DNA from: Propionivibrio soli
GTDB taxonomy: Bacteria > Pseudomonadota > Gammaproteobacteria > Burkholderiales > Rhodocyclaceae
Reading direction: 5' to 3'
DNA length: 51,091 nt
Assembly (NCBI RefSeq): GCF_025770765.1
Contig: NZ_JANZKY010000020.1
Span: 1-51,091 of the forward strand
In this document: piece after piece, positions 48,630 to 51,091 of the stretch
Layout of the letters: the number at the start of each line of letters is the position of its first letter
How positions within the stretch are numbered: the first letter of the stretch is position 1
Translations under genes and position numbers: made by a program
Notes under the pieces: generated by a model
The model's input: the letters and a program-made list of their open reading frames with translations, nothing else
Database searches by the model: none
Told to the model about the DNA's origin: nothing

Positions 48630-48659
48630 CTAGTGCTATTACTTTAGTAATAGCACTAG
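48630..48659. promoter_or_regulatory. Perfect 30-bp palindrome before the PAS-GGDEF gene
   Basis: CTAGTGCTATTACT, two T's, then the exact complement AGTAATAGCACTAG. It is AT-rich against a GC-rich background and lies 12 bp upstream of the PAS-GGDEF start, after the end of metY. No T-run follows on the minus strand, so it is not a standard terminator. An operator or a translation-controlling hairpin over the start region are the main options. Confidence 0.85.
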
Positions 48660-48730
48660 GGTAACCGAAATTGCCCCGGCTGCGTGTGCAGTTGTCTGCA
48701 CTTCATCGCAGGGCCCAGCGCCAAGCGGCG

Positions 48731-50002
48731 TCAGGCGGCGGCGAGCGCCTGATCGAGGTCTTCAAGCAGGTCGTCGATATGCTCGATGCCGATCGACAGT
48801 CGGATCATGTCTTCCGATACGCCGGACTTCACTAACTCTTCGGGAGAGAGTTGCCGGTGGGTCGTCGAGGCCGGGTGGCACGCCAACGATTTCGCATCAC
48901 CGATGTTAACGAGCCGGGTAAACAGCTTGAGCGCGTCCTGAAAACGGGCGCCACCAGCCAAGCCGCCCTTGACGCCGAAGGTGAGAACACCCGAGGCATG
49001 ACCACCCATGTATTTCTGGACCAGCCCATGGTCCTTGTGGTCCGGGAGTCCTGCGTAATTTACCCAGGAAACTTTCGCATGCGTTTTGAGGAACTCGGCG
49101 ACCTTGACCGAGTTCTCGCAGATCCTTTCCATGCGCAGGGCCAGCGTTTCCAGTCCTTGCAGAATCAGGAATACGTTGAATGGGGAAATCGCCGCGCCCA
49201 TGTTACGCAACGGGACGACGCGTGCACGGCCGATGAAGGCCGCTTCGCCGAGAGCCTCGGTGTACACGACGCCGTGGTAAGACACATCCGGCTCGTTGAG
49301 CCGCCGGAAACGCGCTTTGTGCTGAGCCCATGGAAATTTCCCACTGTCGACGATGATGCCGCCAATCGAGTTGCCGTGCCCGGCGATATATTTCGTCAGC
49401 GAATGGACGACGATGTCCGCACCGTGCTCGAACGGGCGACAAAGGTAGGGGGACGGCACGGTGTTATCGACGATTAGAGGGATGCCGTTGCGGTGGGCAA
49501 TGTCGGCCAGCCTTTCAAAGTCGGTGATGTTGCCCAGCGGATTACCGACAGATTCGCAGTAGATGGCCTTCGTTTTCTCGTCGATCAGTTTCTCGAACGT
49601 CGCGGGATCGCGATAGTCGGCAAAGCGGACGGCGATTCCGTACTGCGGGAGCGTATGCGCGAAGAGGTTGTACGTGCCGCCGTACAAAGTCGAGGCCGAG
49701 ATGACATTGTCGCCGGCCTCGGCGATCGTCATGATCGTGTAGGTTACAGCCGCCTGACCCGAAGCGAGGGCCAGAGCGCCGACCCCGCCTTCCATCGCGG
49801 CCACACGCTTTTCCAATACGTCCTGCGTCGGATTCATGATGCGCGTGTAAATGTTGCCGGCGACTTTTAGGTCGAAAAGATCGGCTCCGTGCTGTGTGTT
49901 GTCGAACGAGTACGAGGTCGTCTGGTAAATCGGCACAGCGACGGCTTTTGTCGTGGGCTCGGGAGAGTATCCGGCATGGATGGCGAGGGTTTCGATTTTC
50001 AT
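48731..50002 (-). CDS. metY: O-acetylhomoserine sulfhydrylase MetY
   Basis: A PLP enzyme making homocysteine directly from O-acetylhomoserine and sulfide, the last use of the sulfide made by CysI. It has 423 residues. It opens KIETLAIHAGYSPEPTTKA; the PLP lysine is in HSLTKYIAGHG (about 206); YTRIMNPTQDVLEKR and the C-terminal ASTTHRQLSPEEL and IRLSIGIEHIDDL are family marks. It stands alone with a bidirectional terminator upstream. A MetZ or cystathionine gamma-synthase assignment is less likely given the length and N-terminus. Confidence 0.95.
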   Translation of the reverse strand: MKIETLAIHAGYSPEPTTKAVAVPIYQTTSYSFDNTQHGADLFDLKVAGNIYTRIMNPTQDVLEKRVAAMEGGVGALALASGQAAVTYTIMTIAEAGDNVISASTLYGGTYNLFAHTLPQYGIAVRFADYRDPATFEKLIDEKTKAIYCESVGNPLGNITDFERLADIAHRNGIPLIVDNTVPSPYLCRPFEHGADIVVHSLTKYIAGHGNSIGGIIVDSGKFPWAQHKARFRRLNEPDVSYHGVVYTEALGEAAFIGRARVVPLRNMGAAISPFNVFLILQGLETLALRMERICENSVKVAEFLKTHAKVSWVNYAGLPDHKDHGLVQKYMGGHASGVLTFGVKGGLAGGARFQDALKLFTRLVNIGDAKSLACHPASTTHRQLSPEELVKSGVSEDMIRLSIGIEHIDDLLEDLDQALAAA

Positions 50003-50104
50003 TCTTCATCCCTTGGCGAAAGTGGGGGAGGGCCGCATCTTAGCATTCGGTTTCGCGTCCAAATAGAACGAGAATGCATATCCTAATTACCGCCTCTATA
50101 AAGG

Positions 50105-50131
50105 AAAAGCGCCCCGCTGGGGCGCTTTTTT
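50105..50131. terminator. Strong bidirectional terminator
   Basis: AAGCGCCCC-GCT-GGGGCGCTT with six T's on the plus strand and four T's on the minus strand. It lies just after the end of the glycine-zipper gene (minus strand) and before metY on the same strand, so it mainly ends the glycine-zipper transcript. Confidence 0.88.
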
Positions 50132-50165
50132 GCGGTTCGGGCCTCCTTGCGGCCCGAGGGCGATT

Positions 50166-50876
50166 TTACAGCGCGACGAGTTGGCCGTTGCTGATCCGTA
50201 CGCGGTCACCACGCTGCCATGTCGGCGCCTGCGATTGAGTGAAGAGACGCGTATTGCCATTTTCAAGACGTACCGTTACTTCATATTGTGTCGTGCTGCG
50301 CACACGCTTTTCGACTTCGTTCCCCGCGTAGGCTCCGCCCACGGCGCCGACCACGGCACCGACGATCTTGCCACGACCGCCGCCGATCTGATTACCAAGC
50401 AATCCACCGAGAACGCCACCGCCGACTGCGCCGAGGCCGGTACCGTCCCCGTTCTGTTTCACTTCGCGCACATTCTCTACGACGCCACAATCGCGGCAAG
50501 TATTCGCGTACGACGGATTCGACGTGCTGTTTTCTACATAGATGCCGCTATCGTTGATCGGGTAGCTCGGGGACGTGGCCGGGCGTTGCTCGTCGGATGT
50601 GCGGACGTAGCCAGCCGGACGTTCGCGAATCGGCTCACGGGTGGCGGTTTGCCGTACGGGAGCGGTTGTCTTGGCCTTTACCGATGCTTTGGCCGGTGGC
50701 TCGGCCGGAACGACGGGTACGGAGGGAGCAGCCGCGAGCGGTTCCATCTGAGTGGTCGTTGCTCCGCTTTGGGGAATCCAGCCGGCGAACGAAGCAGCGG
50801 CCGTCAAGCTTGCGATCGTTACGGCGGTCGCGGCGACGATAATCATCGGGTGCGGTCTGCGGGTTTGGTTTTCCAT
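50166..50876 (-). CDS. Glycine-zipper 2TM envelope protein
   Basis: A 236-residue protein. An N-terminal membrane anchor (about 11-31, IIVAATAVTIASLTAAASFA) is followed by a Pro/Ala-rich linker. A glycine-zipper region (about 147-185, GAVGGGVLGGLLGNQIGGGR then IVGAVVGAVGGAYAGNEV) resembles the 17-kDa surface antigen family. A C-terminal beta part (TTQYEVTVRLENGNTRLF, RGDRVRISNGQLV) resembles SlyB-like lipoproteins, but no lipobox is seen. There is a CRDC pair before the zipper. Likely role: envelope integrity; direct evidence is absent. The start at 50876 gives the membrane anchor; upstream frame to 50948 is rejected. Confidence 0.85.
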   Translation of the reverse strand: MENQTRRPHPMIIVAATAVTIASLTAAASFAGWIPQSGATTTQMEPLAAAPSVPVVPAEPPAKASVKAKTTAPVRQTATREPIRERPAGYVRTSDEQRPATSPSYPINDSGIYVENSTSNPSYANTCRDCGVVENVREVKQNGDGTGLGAVGGGVLGGLLGNQIGGGRGKIVGAVVGAVGGAYAGNEVEKRVRSTTQYEVTVRLENGNTRLFTQSQAPTWQRGDRVRISNGQLVAL

Positions 50877-51034
50877 TGTGGCCTCACGCTGTGGTTGGTA
50901 CTGAGCAAACAACGAACAGGCCGAGCCCCAGGACGACTGGGGAAACAAACGATTACAACTTTGGGGCCGCCGTTACGGCGAGGCCTGAAAAGAGGTGAGT
51001 ACGAGACCCGGTAGTTCGATAAGGGCCGGCGGCG

Positions 51035-51071
51035 AAAAAAAACGCCTCGGATAGCCCGAGGCGTTTTTTTT
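51035..51071. terminator. Strong bidirectional terminator at right edge
   Basis: CGCCTCGG-ATAGC-CCGAGGCG with eight A's before and eight T's after, so it works on both strands. The 159 bases from the glycine-zipper start to here hold no other gene. It separates that gene from whatever lies to the right. Confidence 0.9.
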
Positions 51072-51091
51072 ACCTCTTGGTAATGCGAAGC

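Noticed and set aside
50130-51014. 294-codon plus-strand frame opposite the glycine-zipper gene
   Set aside because: Starts inside a terminator and mirrors a real gene on the other strand.

Overview
The window is about 51 kb of GC-rich bacterial chromosome, densely coded on both strands. Gene content and order point to a betaproteobacterium, probably Rhodocyclales-like; this is inference from synteny, not a phylogeny. The pointers are a cysI-DUF934-cysH-cysD-cysN block with a TauE exporter and cysB, a cysE-iscR-desulfurase-iscSUA-hscBA-fdx-iscX run, an eno-ftsB pair, and etfBA close to ETF-quinone oxidoreductase. No tRNA, rRNA or CRISPR array was seen.

Layout. (1) 1-3048 is the intI-proximal end of an integron. 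A tyrosine integrase intI reads rightward. An attI region carries a long inverted repeat, and at least four gene cassettes read leftward off the window edge, separated by three recognisable attC sites. A LexA box overlaps the likely intI promoter. (2) 3127-10656 is assimilatory sulfate reduction: cysN, cysD, an APS-reductase-type cysH, DUF934, cysI and a TauE-like exporter on the minus strand, with the regulator cysB divergent and a small membrane protein behind it. (3) 10699-14324 holds an HDOD-REC-GGDEF protein and a two-gene operon of an alginate-lyase-like protein and an ICMT-like membrane methyltransferase. (4) 14597-19512 holds etfBA from a clear sigma70 promoter, an HDOD protein, ETF-QO and a cNMP-binding-fold protein. 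(5) 19646-33954 is mostly housekeeping: lexA with its own LexA box, an ankyrin lipoprotein, pyrG-kdsA-eno-ftsB, a SIMPL protein, bcp-slyD, a metallophosphoesterase, aroD, mutS, suhB and trmJ. (6) 34154-42185 is cysE followed by an iscR-led Fe-S assembly cluster with two tandem cysteine desulfurases and a terminal DUF2237 gene, behind two IscR-type boxes. (7) 42473-48617 is a signalling island: a chemoreceptor, a PAS-PAS-GGDEF-EAL protein, an HDOD protein and a PAS-GGDEF protein. (8) 48731-50876 holds metY and a glycine-zipper envelope protein between strong terminators.

How the genes fit together. Sulfur is the main theme: sulfate is activated (cysDN) and reduced (cysH, cysI), fixed on O-acetylserine (cysE) or O-acetylhomoserine (metY), and cysteine sulfur is passed to Fe-S clusters (isc). 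CysH, CysI, ETF-QO, ferredoxin and IscR all need such clusters. DNA damage is the second theme: lexA and a LexA-boxed integron integrase lie within 18 kb, with mutS further along.

The least explained content is the set of unrecognised cassette ORFs and attI repeats at the left edge, a perfect 30-bp palindrome before a degenerate GGDEF gene, and a chemoreceptor whose signalling half uses codons unlike its sensor half.
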